From Erigeron canadensis (taxonomy: Eukaryota > Streptophyta > Magnoliopsida > Asterales > Asteraceae): a DNA stretch of 64,000 nucleotides. The stretch covers positions 2,232,001-2,296,000 of the forward strand of contig NC_057766.1 of assembly GCF_010389155.1 (NCBI RefSeq). Reading direction: 5' to 3'. Each line of letters begins with the position of its first letter. Positions within the stretch are counted from its first letter, which is position 1. The notes beneath the pieces are model-generated. The model was not told where the DNA came from, did not search any database, and was given only the letters and a program-made list of their open reading frames with translations. Made by a program: the position numbers and the translations under genes. Shown here piece after piece: positions 26,301-37,179 of this stretch.

Positions 26301-27443
26301 GTTTTTTTTTTTATTTTTAAAAGAGCAAAATGATTATTTTATGTGCAGGGTTAAGTGTCGGTCTATATTATCTAATACTGAATATGTACTAATTATAAGT
26401 GCCCTATAGACTAATCAATAGTTGGTGTCTGAGTTTGTTTTCTTTCTAATTCAATCTTATTCCCATATTTAACGTTGTACAAATTTTACAAGTGATGCTA
26501 TATAAACATACCGATGATATTTGCATTTTGTGGATCATTGTTTGCATTTTTGACATGGATATCTAACATATGCTTTATTAAAATCGGGTTCCCTCTTTCC
26601 TCTGTTCTAAAAAAATATATTGGGTTCCCTCTAAGGATAGTAGCTCAGACAGATCAAGCCTCTTTAATTTTTTAATTTTAATATTGAGTATTATTGAATT
26701 AGTGATATTGTTTTCTTTAACCATATTAGTGTTTTACCTAAACCCAGCATGAACCTATTTATAATGGCATGTACCAAAAATGTCAGGCTACCCAACTGCC
26801 GAATTATGTCCTAAGGTCTAGCTTTCATAGAATGAACTTCAGAGGTCACTTTTATTTTCTGATTGCAATTTCATGACATCCTTTGTCGTTAAATATGTGC
26901 AGAGACCAGCTGATGTTATTCGTAGGAAGAAGACATTTGCAGTCTGGTTTCCACACACAGCCATTGAAAGTTTGTTGTGTAAGCTTGGTGAGTTGATTGG
27001 TGCGGGTCATATGGTTGATCAATGTGAAAAGCTAAGAAACTTGCTACAAATGGCCCTGTACAAACATTTCCAACAGGTAATATTTTCAGGTCTTTGCTGC
27101 TCATATTCATATTCCTCAAAGTGACCTTATTTTTTTACTGAATGGGTCAGTTTTCATTGTTTCATTCCTAACTGGTCATCTTGGGTATTATAAGTGCATG
27201 GTAAAATCTTTGTAATCATGTTATAAAGAAGTTTTTTCTTTCAAGTGCATAAATGGGGTGCGTATTTGTATGACATTGATAATTATATATTGAACCCATT
27301 ACCCACTCACCATCTTTGCCACCCCTATCTTACTCTCTATTCTGAAGTAGAACTTACAAATTTTTCTATTTCTATTTTGCATCCAGTTAAATGTAGACTC
27401 AGATGATGTGATATCTTCAGCAATCTCATCTAGATACACTTGA
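8384..27443 (+). CDS. NUP160: Nuclear pore complex protein NUP160 (SAR1-like), 27 exons
   Basis: Outer-ring (Y-complex, NUP107-160) scaffold nucleoporin, needed in plants for mRNA export and hormone and cold responses (family knowledge). Exons: 8384-8568, 9054-9186, 9309-9573, 10030-10090, 10540-10694, 11497-11582, 14079-14180, 14265-14362, 15160-15280, 15693-15875, 16282-16474, 17625-18193, 18357-18519, 19119-19393, 19825-20012, 21013-21089, 21167-21513, 21622-21690, 22135-22456, 23107-23235, 24066-24174, 24278-24328, 24863-24995, 25908-26015, 26132-26269, 26903-27076, 27387-27443. They sum to 4491 nt with every phase matching, giving 1496 aa against about 1500 in Arabidopsis. The N-terminal third is the beta-propeller type (ALLVLHLEGVLQVWDL-like strands). 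The rest is helical solenoid, with recognisable RKFSTDILLSLNGLYRKA, KLHYYQWAMQIF, CQFALAALEQVDE and LLLTLVNQNL-type segments. The first in-frame ATG after a stop-free leader was chosen. Intron 5 has a GC donor (10695). Intron 6 holds a TRIM; introns 15 and 19 hold SINEs. Confidence 0.93.
10695..11496 (+). other. NUP160 intron 5 with non-canonical GC-AG boundaries
   Basis: The donor reads AAG followed by GCAAGT, the strong consensus form used by GC-AG introns, and the acceptor is TTTTAG at 11496. Reading frame supports the site: exon 5 leaves one base and exon 6 supplies GA to complete Gly. The nearby GT at 10699 would shift the frame. Confidence 0.75.
12877..13308 (-). mobile_element. Complete TRIM (miniature LTR retrotransposon) in NUP160 intron 6
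   Basis: Two 148-bp direct repeats (12877-13024 and 13161-13308) begin TGATACGAACCC and end GGGATCATATCA on the plus strand (TG...CA termini), with about two differences between them. The 136-bp interior fixes the orientation. On the minus strand, two bases after the LTR, comes TGGTATCAGAGC (13147-13158), a perfect initiator-Met tRNA primer-binding site. A purine tract AAAGGGTGGGG precedes the other LTR (near 13026-13036). No protein is encoded, so it depended on another element for enzymes. The flanks AAATT (12872-12876) and GAATT (13309-13313) are a likely 5-bp target duplication with one change. High LTR identity suggests a recent insertion. Confidence 0.9.
16592..16616 (+). repeat. Poly(T) tract in NUP160 intron 11
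   Basis: A run of 25 consecutive T follows a CTCTCTCTC stretch, deep in intron 11 and far from its acceptor at 17624. Its length is likely to vary between individuals. Confidence 0.8.
20172..20403 (+). mobile_element. tRNA-derived SINE in NUP160 intron 15
   Basis: The 10-bp repeat GTCTTGGGAA at 20172-20181 and 20394-20403 brackets a 212-bp body. The body opens with a box A-like TAGCCTTGTGGTAGGCATCC (20197-20216) and has a box B-like AGATTCAGATCTC about 30 bases later, the spacing of a Pol III internal promoter. The rest is a tRNA-unrelated body. A similar head is present in the 35.75-kb element. Confidence 0.6.
22483..22741 (+). mobile_element. SINE with T-rich tail in NUP160 intron 19
   Basis: The 16-bp direct repeat TGTTTACTGTTTACTA at 22483-22498 and 22726-22741 flanks a 227-bp insert. 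The insert carries a box B-like AGGTTCAAATCTTG and ends CATTACCCTTTTTC, like plant SINEs with a short T tail. Its 3' half resembles the SINE at 48.5 kb (shared GTACCAA, GGTA and the ACCCTTTTTC end). It starts 27 bases after the exon 19 donor at 22456. Confidence 0.7.
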
Positions 27444-27460
27444 GCATCATTTGGTGATCC

Positions 27461-27622
27461 CTTTTGTGGTTTACTCGCCGTCTTTCAAGATAACTGTTAT
27501 ATATGTAAATACTTGAGGCAGTTGATTTTCATGTTTAACTGCTTTTATGGTTTACTTGCCGTCTTTCAAGATAACTTTTATATCTGTAAATACTTGAGGC
27601 AGTTGATTTTCATGTTTAACGA
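27461..27622 (+). repeat. 81-bp tandem duplication in the NUP160 3' region
   Basis: Copy 1 (27461-27541) and copy 2 (27542-27622) are head to tail with only a few substitutions. Shared landmarks are GCCGTCTTTCAAGATAACT and ACTTGAGGCAGTTGATTTTC. It begins 18 bases after the NUP160 stop codon and so probably lies in the 3' untranslated region. Confidence 0.8.
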
Positions 27623-28321
27623 GTTTAAGACGTAACCTTGTATCAAAGTAGCTGCAAGGCTACCATGAGAGACCTGGAATCAGTTATGTTTGGACAGTGC
27701 TGATCTATGATTCATGATTGAGATTTGGAAACCAAATGAATCTAGCCTTGGTGTTAGTCATTGTTTAAAGAGTTGAACCAAACAAAAATAAATAATTCCT
27801 GTTTTACAAACTCTGGATGTCATGGTAGGGATAGCGATTTGTTTGCACAACAAAGCTATAAGACTAATTATACAAGTTGGTACGGTGTTCAGATCAATTC
27901 TCAAAGTGTATATGGACACATGGTTTATACCAAAAGTCGCTTTAGTGCATGCTAGAAAATGAACTCTGCATTTCGCTGTGATTTTATCAAGTCTAACTTT
28001 TGTAGGGTAATGGATGGAATCCTAGCCGCAATTTTTCAATTGGATACCTATCGACTCACCCCGTATGAGCTATATGATGCTGGTACATTACCTCAATTCT
28101 AATTCCCACATGATTTAGACACCCGAAAGATTGAACCTGCGTATTTAAACTTTACATCTGGACTCCGGCTTCATTGGTAATGGAGTATTGAATACGTTAT
28201 ACCCGAATATAAGTAACAATTAAATATATATTTATTGTTGTATCACTTTTTAAATTTACATATATATTATTATTTAGCACGAATATATATCTTATATTGT
28301 GTAGCACGAATCATCATAATA
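27623..28321. other. Spacer, no gene seen
   Basis: AT-rich downstream flank of NUP160. Small open frames show no family signature. It grades into very AT-rich DNA before the 232-bp repeat. Confidence 0.4.
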
Positions 28322-28552
28322 TAACAATCACAGTAAAATAATAATATATCAAAAACAATTATTATTATTTAATGTGTGATACTAATTTAATTGTAAAAAT
28401 GATATTAGTTACAATAACCAAGTGTAAAAAATATATATATAACTAACCATCACATTAAAATAATGTAGTATCAAAATCTATTAATATTTAGCAAACATTA
28501 CTAAAATAATCAAATTGAATAATAGTTTATCAAAATATCCATAGTTTATTAA
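28322..28552 (+). repeat. Left copy of a 232-bp direct repeat
   Basis: Starts AACAATCACAGTAAAATAAT and ends CATAGTTTATTAA. It is repeated at about 30463-30694 with only a handful of differences. The two copies bracket the Helitron at 28.55-30.46 kb. Confidence 0.85.
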
Positions 28553-30462
28553 CTAGATTTTAGACCCGTGTCCAACATTGGATACGGGACTTACGATATT
28601 ATAAATATTAGATATTAAGCTTATAAATTTGAATATATCACAAGTTCGTCATTGTCATTATTAGATGAGATGTATTAATGGAACCTTTTGCCGTAGTCAT
28701 TCTATAAGGCACATGCTATTATAATTCCTCTATTATAAAATTTTTTGAAACCAGTTGTATTGATATTATGAAAAATAATTAAGAATTAAAATATAAACAT
28801 ACTTATGATCCTGTACTTGACATTCAAGTACATGTCTTTGATCATGATGTGAGCCAATAATACTAATAGGTTTATTTTTAATCACATGTCTTATGATAAT
28901 TAGATAACATTTAGGATTGTTTTCATATTTTTTGATAACAATTAGGACTCTTGATTTTAGTGACAATTGTAACTTTAAACATTAATACGCAAAACTAAAA
29001 TATAAAAAGGGAGAAAGTTTTGTACCTTTTGGATTTACTATTCAAGTAACCCTCTGTTATATATCGTGCTTTGTTTTGTGATCGGCCCATGTTTTGTGAT
29101 TCCTATTGTATTTAGGATAAGAATGTTGTATATCATCATCTGTTACTATGTTTGGATATGTATCTATAGTTCAAATTGTGTTTATATTAAATATTAAACT
29201 AAATACTAATATTTACAATTTATAAAAATATAATCTAATATCTTATTAAATTGGACGACATTGTCAATATTGTATTGGGATACCAATGTATGACATTTAT
29301 AGATATCAATTTATAATATTTTATTATAAGCTAGTATTTATTGATAGTCATGTAGTTTACATGTGTAAACCTATATTTATTTATATACTGTGACAAAAAG
29401 TAAAAAACAAAAGTCAAAATTAAAAATTTTAAAAATTCAAAAGATGTGATACGCGGATTATTTATAACATTTTAAAAATAAGATATTGTATTTCATTTAA
29501 TTTTTGTAGACAATATTTCATATGCTAAATTTTTTTATAATTAATTAATGGATAAAAATTTTTAAAAAATAACTATTAAGTTGATGGCTAAAAATAATAA
29601 GAAATTAAGTATTCATGGTTAAAAAGTGTAAATTAATGAGACTTTTTCTACAAATATTAATATATATACTAATATAAATATATTTGGATAATGATTATCA
29701 AGATTTTTAACCTATAATTAATAAAAAATGATAACATAAGCGAGAATCAATTTGATGAAACTGAATGATTTGATTGGTTAATAAGTCATTAGGTTTTGAC
29801 ATAATTTTTGTAGACAATATTTTATATGTTGAAATTATTTTAATTGATCAAATGGTTGTAAAATTTAAAAAATTCTGTAAAGTTGATGGCTAAAAATAGT
29901 ATATATCAAGTATTTAGAGCTAAAAAGTGTAAATTATTGATTGAAAATAAAAACGTGTAAATTAATGAAACTTTTTCTGCAAAATAATATAAATACTAAT
30001 ACAATAATATATTTGGATAATGATTATTAGGATTTTTAATTTAAGTTAATCTAAATGATGACATAAGCAAAAGTTAATTCGATGAAATTGAGCGATTTGA
30101 TTAGTTAATAAGTCATTAGTTCAACTGTATTAATATTAGTAGTCGACGATTTTAATACATAATAATTTGCTTATGTATTAACTTTTATATATATATATAA
30201 AATAATATCTATCTTATTCTAATATATAGACATAGGTGGTCGAGATTTTTAATATAATCCATGGTAATATATAGTAATATCTTATTCTAACATTTAATCT
30301 TATTATTTATATAATAAAAGTGATATAGGTAGTCGAGATTTTTAGTCCATGGTAAATACTTAATCTTTTTATTTATATAATAAAAAGTCAAAAAAAGTCA
30401 AAATTGAAAAATTTCATAAAATCGAGAGATTTGATTGGTCAATAAGTTATTGGAGCAACTGG
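28553..30462 (-). mobile_element. Non-autonomous Helitron, family with GGACACGGGTCTAAAATCTAG end
   Basis: On the minus strand the element ends in a hairpin (arms CCCGT..TCCAA and TTGGA..ACGGG), then TCTAAAAT and CTAG with T in the flank, the standard Helitron 3' structure. The interior is AT-rich, with two diverged internal repeats of about 300 bp (about 29500-29780 and 29800-30120, both with TTTTTGTAGACAATATTT and ATGACATAAGC). No Rep/helicase is visible. Two further copies of the family lie at 53.55-55.4 kb (-) and 57.5-60.9 kb (+). The 5' end is placed only approximately. Confidence 0.65.
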
Positions 30463-30694
30463 GAACAATCACAGTAAAATAATAATATATCAAAAACAAT
30501 TATTATTATTTAATGTGTGATACTAATTTAATTGTAAAAATGATATTAGTTACAATAACCAAGTGTAAAAAATATATATATAACTAACCATCACCTTAAA
30601 ATAATATAGTATCAAAATCTATTAATATCTAGCAAACATTACTAAAATAATCAAATTGAATAATAGTGTATCAAAATATCCATAGTTTATTAAT
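30463..30694 (+). repeat. Right copy of the 232-bp direct repeat
   Basis: Near-identical to 28322-28552. Helitrons are not expected to duplicate their target, so the repeat probably reflects segmental duplication or recombination rather than a transposition footprint. Confidence 0.85.
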
Positions 30695-30699
30695 GGAAA

Positions 30700-31740
30700 A
30701 AATCCATAAAAAGACAATTTTTTTTCCTCAAAATTCATAATAAAAGGAACCTGTTTAGTTTTCGTCTATTAAAAGGATTTTATTTTTAAATTTTTTTCAA
30801 TAAAGGTAATATCGTTAGTTTTCGTCGTTAATCATCTGTTAAATGCCAAATCATAATGCCAGATCATTAAGAAAGCTTGCTGTTGTGTTGACTATTTTTG
30901 ACCAGGTTTCACTTTTTTACTACTTGCAAGATGCAGCCAACCACCGCACACCCTATTTCACAAATACCCCAAAACTCTTTTCTATTTCATTTGTTAAAGA
31001 TTGTTTTGTTGATTTTTTGATCCACGAATCCCCACATATCTACTCCTATTTGCCTTTTCTTTTGTGATCTATATGGAGTACGGAAGAGAACCAACCAACA
31101 AGGACTGAACTTCATTTTCTATTTCATTTGTTAAAGAAATTTTGGGATAGAAATTGTGATACACTTGTGTTGATTTTTTGTGAGGTGTTGTTCTTTAGAG
31201 TTTTTAGTGAGAGAGATCCAGAAGATGGCGGCTTTTGGCAGTGTTACAGAGTGGTGGTGGCAGGTCGCCAATGGAAAAGGCTGCCACGGTGGTGGCAGGT
31301 GGTGGCTGTGGTGTTGAAGTGTTGGTTTTGGTTGTTGCTTTCTAGTGAGATTAAAGGTGAACGAGTGGAATAAGGTGGAGATAGTGATGAAGTGGTGGCT
31401 GCAGACAATTTTCCCGCGATGCTCCGGCGGCTGGCTGACAGTGTTGGTGGACAGATTTCTTCAAAGGGTTCTAGATGTGTGATGTGTTGTGTGTGTTTTG
31501 TTTCTTTTGCATTGTAAGGTAATGAAAGAGAGTCAAGATATCCATGTCAGTTTTTTTTTAATGACGTGGTAAAGCTGATGTGGCACTTAACGGATATTTG
31601 ACGTTAATTACTAATGATATTACTTTTATTGAGAGATTTTTAAAAATGAAATGCTTTTAATAGAAGAAAACTAAATAGGTTCTCTTTATTAAGAAGTTCT
31701 CTTTATTAAGAATTTTAAGTAAAAGGATTCCTTTTAGGAA
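30700..31740. mobile_element. MULE-like inverted-repeat element with transcribed-looking interior
   Basis: The left arm (about 30740-30850) and right arm (about 31560-31700) are diverged inverted copies: TTTAGTTTTCGTCTATTAAAAG faces CTTTTAATAGAAGAAAACTAAA, and both carry an ACGTTAA/TTAACGG block. The interior (about 30850-31550) is much more GC-rich than the arms and includes a GGTGGTGGCAGGTGG-like stretch and a start-to-stop frame of 81 codons (31128-31373) with no recognised domain. Capture of a host fragment (Pack-MULE style) is possible but unproven. Confidence 0.5.
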
Positions 31741-32940
31741 GTGAGAATTGTGAAGTTATAGTTGGTTTTTTTAGAACGACGTGTTAGTTGCTAGATGTTG
31801 GCATGTATTTCGTGCTATAAATAATCTTTTTAGCTATTGGAGGTAATTTCCCTTGATTTATTTTTAAAGGTACTTTCTATTCATACAATTCCGGTCATAA
31901 GTTTGGGTTGAATTAAATTTTGTTAATAATCAATTTTAAGTCATTATGAGTGTATACTCTGTTGTTTAATGATTATGAATGATCTATAAATCAATTAAAG
32001 TCTTCAAGGTGTCAAATGATCTTATTTCGAAGGTATTTCATGTGTAAAAGACCCGGAGATGTGTTGGAAACACTTAGAGGTCGTAATGATGTGCAAAAAC
32101 GAAGTTTTATGCTTGTCTTCACTTTGTTTCTTTACCTCATACAACATCAACTATTTATTCACGTGAGACTTTCAACCTTTCAATTTAGGTGTGGATGTGG
32201 ACACTTCATTATTTGTCTACCTTGAACCTTTTATCACATGGCTTTTGAATTACTTTTTCTCTTAAAGTGTAGTATCATGCTTGTGATGTATGTTTCCACA
32301 TCCAAATCTCCATTCAACTACATCTTCCTTATTCAAGAGTGCTGCTGGTTGCTTTCAATTTCATTATTTCCTCTTGTACAGAAACCATCTCTAATTTCGT
32401 ACAACAGTACTAGGCCTCGATCAACAATATGAGTTCATTAACAAGTACAATGATTTGGCCAGAATCATGACTCGTCTTTGAACCCATTTAATCGCTAGAA
32501 ATGAAACTTTCAAAGTTGGTAACTTGCGTCCATATGAAAACTTTGATCAAGAGCCTTCATATGGCCGACACTCAACTTAAGCAACCACACTATCTTCACC
32601 CGTTCTTACTAAACCATTTTCAGTTTCTCGTGACCACAAACATTTCACTTTCACATATCAAGAAACTGATTTCACTCCCTCTCCATTCATCACTCTAACA
32701 ATCAAACGATTCCTCCACCAAATCTTACTTTCGGTCTTGCTAATCATACTGTTGGTATCTTGCTCTTGTTTCTGGCTCTTGTTATGACGCGTCTCTTGCT
32801 ACTTGCTTCTTGCTTTCTTTCTTCCTTGATTGCTGATTTTGATCAGCCCTTCTTGCTATCATGCTGCTGTTTTAGCCCCACAGCCATGGGCTGCACTATC
32901 TCATGCCACCGACTCTCAAACCGACCCTTTCTTGGCCCTT
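31741..32940. other. Degenerate repeat DNA, probable retroelement remnant
   Basis: No intact frame. The part next to the primer-binding-site signal at 32941 reads on the minus strand as a leader-like AAGAAAGAAAGCAAGAAGC segment, suggesting the decayed 5' interior of an LTR element. It cannot be assigned further by eye. Confidence 0.3.
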
Positions 32941-33180
32941 GCTCTGATACTACGTGTAGGTTCAGGCCCCAATTAATACACTCACAAACTATATACATGT
33001 TATGTAAAATGTGAATATGCAGAGTAAAAAGAATATGGGGAGAAAAGCTTACTCATTCATTAAACTAAAGAGGCTATATATATAGCCATACAAAGACAAC
33101 TTTACTAAGTGAGATATAAACTTCATTGTATCGAGTGAGGTGAAAGTGAAATTCATATTCCAAAAAAAGACAATCTAGTT
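32941..33180 (-). mobile_element. LTR / primer-binding-site junction of a decayed LTR retrotransposon
   Basis: On the minus strand an LTR-like segment ends CCTACA and is followed after two bases by a TAGTATCAGAGC primer-binding site (one mismatch to the initiator-Met tRNA form TGGTATCAGAGC). On the plus strand the LTR therefore starts TGTAGG at 32955. It contains a CTATATATATAG palindrome near 33074. Its far end and a second LTR were not identified. Confidence 0.5.
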
Positions 33181-33692
33181 GGTTGCAAGAAAATATAGTG
33201 TTTCGCAATCATCATAGTTTTAGCATCTGTTTGGCAGACTTATCATCTAATATTCTTCTTGTTCCTATTATCTGGCTGGTTTATATATGTATCTATTTGA
33301 ACATTGTTGTGAGAAAAAAATTCTTAAGCACGTCAAATTCAAGACCATTTCATGCAGGAACGGACGGATGCAAACGCTGACAGGGAAACATGGAACAATC
33401 AATCGCAGTTGCACCCATTTCCAAACACGTCAACTATAAGAATTACTTGAGATTTTTCATGTACAATATTGGGACGGCGTTCAAGTCGGCAAATCATTTT
33501 TACCACTGGAACTTACAATGAAATTATTAATACAATGTAGCTATTATATAGTAAAAATCTTTTCTATAAGTAGGTAATAGATGTTTTAGTAGCACCAAAC
33601 TTGACCTCTTCATTTACCTTATGAGACCTATAAGGGTGCATATATTTATTTTTGTGATCAAGCGTAAAAACGACATAGTAGTAGCACATATT

Positions 33693-36600
33693 TCAAGTAT
33701 ATGGAGGCATATCAGAGATAACGGATCCAGTGTTGTTGACATTCACATCGAGAGGAGGCAATTTGCATACAATGCCGAGCTCTCTAAACACTTTTATCAT
33801 CTCTACGATCAATTGGCTTCTCCTTTCCCATCGTTGTGTCATATCATGATGGTTTACAACATGTTTAGGCCACAAAACCATGTTCAGCCTGTTCATGTTT
33901 TCCATGCCTTTCGCAACTATTACTGCATCATCAAACCAATAATCGCTCTTTTTGCTCAAATACCTAGAAATATACAAAATAAGATCAATTAATAGCTTAT
34001 TTCTACATTTAGGAGACTCAAAAGATGACTGCAGATTGTGTAGTTTGTATACATACTCTTTGATCTCTTTCTTCATTTCCTCAATCTTCTTCCATGGAGT
34101 AGAGATGTCAACGGAAAATTCTATCTCATCTCCCATTGCAGGACTACGGCTGTAATTACCAATTGATTTGTTGGCTAAAATGCTATTCGGGTATATTATT
34201 TTTTGGTTGTCACGTCTCATGAACACTGTCGACAAAATAGTCATCTCGTCTACTATCATCTAAAAACATCAAAGGCAAGTGCTTTACTTAGCGGATCAAA
34301 ACATAATAAGAATGAAATCAAAAGAAACTGTTGCAAGTTCCAATATGGGTAGGTTGGTAAAACTTCAATACTGGTTCGATTTGAAACAGATCATTTTTTG
34401 CCACTGAAAAATGGGCCAGTTCGGGTTAAGTGTCCACCGATTTATATTTATTTATCCCAGTGTCCATTTCCAAAAAAATGCGAGTAGTATTTACTAACAT
34501 TTTCAAATAGGTTTGGGGCTACTGTCCCGTTAGAGATAATACACAACCCAAGTCAACTTAGTCATAGGTATATGGGTCGAAAATGATGAAGCAGTAAACA
34601 CTTTACCTGTGTGCCATCAACTTCACATCGGTCACCAACATCATAAGGATGCAATATGAATAAGAATATAATCGACTCAAGTACTGTCTTGGCAGTGTTA
34701 CCAAACACATATACTGCTAATGCCAGTTGGGTTGTGGCAAATATCAAGAACTGAGTAATTGGAACACCACACATTATAAGCCAAGTTACCAATATCATGA
34801 TAGCTACGATTGCATCCATCATACGATGGAGATCATCCACAGCTGTTTTTGTGTCGTTGACAGATAAAGCAAGTCTCCTCCTTTCTGTATATGCATCCAT
34901 CTACAAAAGAAAGAAACAAATTTGTCATACAAACCAAAAGAGGACCAGACCCTCAAACTTAGAAGAAGCAAATGCGTGAATACATTTTGACATCAATCTG
35001 CAAATCATTTCACATCCATACAAATTCTCATCTTTACGTGCAATCAAAGAACTCGTAGTCCCAAGTTTGAAATCTTAAAGAAAACTATTTTACATTTTTA
35101 AATCCTCATTTAAGTCATTTATTTAGTTATAGTACTTTAGTAATTTTTTATCAGACAATTTTTCATTAGTATCAAAGGAATATGGATGTACCAAATTTGA
35201 CTAAAACAGAATTATTATCGTGTTTTATCTTTTAAGAATCCGATTTAAGTATTTAACTACTTGGTTTAGGCCCCTTGCAACCTTGAGATGCCGTGCTAAT
35301 GTTGATAAGAGCTGAATTGCAGAATGGCCCAACTGGACCCATGCTGACTTGTTCTAAAACCTACGCATTTTCACCCAACCTTGTTTAACCCATTATTCAA
35401 TATGTCCTGACCCGCCCATTCTGCCACCCAAACAATAACTAAACGCTTTTCATGTATGTAACTTGAACACTTACCATCCAATGAATGAAACCATCCTCAG
35501 TTATTTCCGCTTTACACATTGATCCGGCAAACAACTCTTGCGGTTTTGTAACTTTATCATCCCCTAACCTGTTCTTCAGATCCTCAACGGTGATAGACCT
35601 TTTCAAGTTCAAAAATAGTAAAGACATATGTTCATATACATCTAACAGAAACAAAAAAGATACACATCTTGACTTTTAGATCAAATATATGCCTCATCAA
35701 AGTAAATGGCTTACTGTCTACGCTATAATATTAGCTGAATAACCATCTCCAAGGTGGCGTAGTGGACTAATGGTAAGGCATCCTCATGGGCTCAGAAGAG
35801 ACTTGGGTTCTAACCTCAATAGGTAAACATCTTAGGATTTCCAGTATTAATAATATAGCAAGTTTACCATACATACTTGTGATTTTGTTCATCAAAGCAA
35901 TATTGATACCAACAGATTGTTGTGACTTAGAATAACGGTATCAGATAATGGGTATACATAGTTAAGGTTTAGGTAATTTACATCTAACAACTATTGCTAA
36001 ATACTTGCAGTAACCAGTTTTAAGTTTTAATATGTTAGCTTATATAATAACTTCTGTATTCATTAAAATCAAAATTACTCCGTATCAGTTTTTCTCTAAC
36101 TTCAACATAAAACATATTCAGATATCCTTAAAAGTTCACTGCAACTTAATAAAAGAGAGTGAGATTGCTTACTGTGACTGTTGAGCCACCTTGCTGAAAA
36201 TATTACGAGCAAGTTGTTTTACTTCTTCATATTTGGCTCGCAATGAACACTCATCCTCGTCCTCCTCATCAGAACGAATGGGTAGATCCTCATCTACAGT
36301 CGATAAACAAGGTAAATCTCCAGCTTGTACAATTTCAATCATCCTTTTTACTTTAAACGCCGTGACTTTTTTCGCTCCAAGCACCTGCCTAGATACCTCC
36401 CGACACATATCCTCTTGATTTCTACCCTTGACTAGATCCCCACCGAGCTTCTTAATCACATATTGCTTGTATAAAGACACTCTAATCCGTCTAAAAAATG
36501 ATATCAAATGGAAAGAAGACGCAAGAACCTTAACTATGATCGTTTTTAGAAGCCACATAAATGTTCCAACTAGCAAACATAACATCACTTTCCTTAAAAT

Positions 36601-37179
36601 ATTGGGAACCCGATCCTTGCCTTCCACAATAAAATGTGATGCAATCATGACTAAACTCAACCAAACGACATTTTGGACCGACTGCTTTATCCCATACACG
36701 ACATACAAAAAACCAATTCTCAAATGAAAACTAGACTCTGCTAGTAAGACAACAATTTCTACAACCAAACCCGCGATCAACTGCCCACAAATAATCGCTA
36801 GGATGAGTAGTTCCCATTTCCATATAGCAACATCCCATATATCCAACACTTTCAACTCGGATATGGAAAGTGTGCAAATGAGAAAAGCTAAAAGTAAAAG
36901 GAGTGATGCCCATTGAGTGATTCCCAAAAGTCGACCTACCTTGAGGTAGCTCGTTTCTTCATTGAAGCAATCGATATTAAAATCGTCTTCTAAGAACCAG
37001 GCATAGTCTTTCTCTGGACCACACTTCCTTTTCATTTGTGAAGGACAATTTGGTGCATCATCTTTCACCTTGACAAGAACTTCATACAGCGAATTAATGG
37101 TTGAACTTGTGAATCTAGCCATGGAAAAGATTGGAGTTGGGGAAGAAAACGAGCATTTCTTGATGCCTTTATAGGACAT
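33693..37179 (-). CDS. MscS-like mechanosensitive ion channel, class II (MSL10/MSL4-6 type), short N-terminus
   Basis: Exons on the minus strand: 37179-36173, 35598-35475, 34900-34607, 34259-34057, 33963-33693; 1899 nt in phase, 632 aa. Class II MSL proteins are plasma-membrane tension-gated channels, preferring anions (family knowledge). Predicted membrane segments: about 88-107, 119-147, 156-184, 196-216, 408-421 and 428-460. The last one includes FGNTAKTVLESIIFLFILHP and then YDVGDRCEVDG, the pore-lining helix and start of the MscS beta domain. The region after it (476-632) has the NQKIIYPNS and MGDEIEFSVD motifs of that domain. An acidic loop (SDEEDEDE) lies before exon 2. The N-terminal cytosolic part is only about 87 residues, against about 269 in the neighbour. 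An alternative start is Met20 (37122). Donor GTATGT at 34056 was chosen because only that phase restores EYLSKKSDYW. Intron 1 contains a SINE. Confidence 0.88.
35745..35850 (+). mobile_element. SINE fragment in intron 1 of the short MSL gene
   Basis: CAAGGTGGCGTAGTGGACTA followed by ATGGTAAGGCATCC gives a box A-like head, and GGGTTCTAACCTC is a good box B. Spacing between them is tRNA-like. It resembles the head of the 20.2-kb SINE (CAAGGTAGCC and GGCATCCT). Flanking duplications were not resolved, so the ends are approximate. It lies antisense to the host gene. Confidence 0.5.

Noticed and set aside
34053..34057. Alternative donor GTATAC after Tyr in exon 4 of the short MSL gene
   Set aside because: Using it would put exon 5 out of frame; the overlapping GTATGT donor gives the conserved junction and the same 203-nt exon length as the neighbour gene.
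36428..36727. 99-codon plus-strand frame
   Set aside because: Antisense shadow of exon 1 of the short MSL gene.
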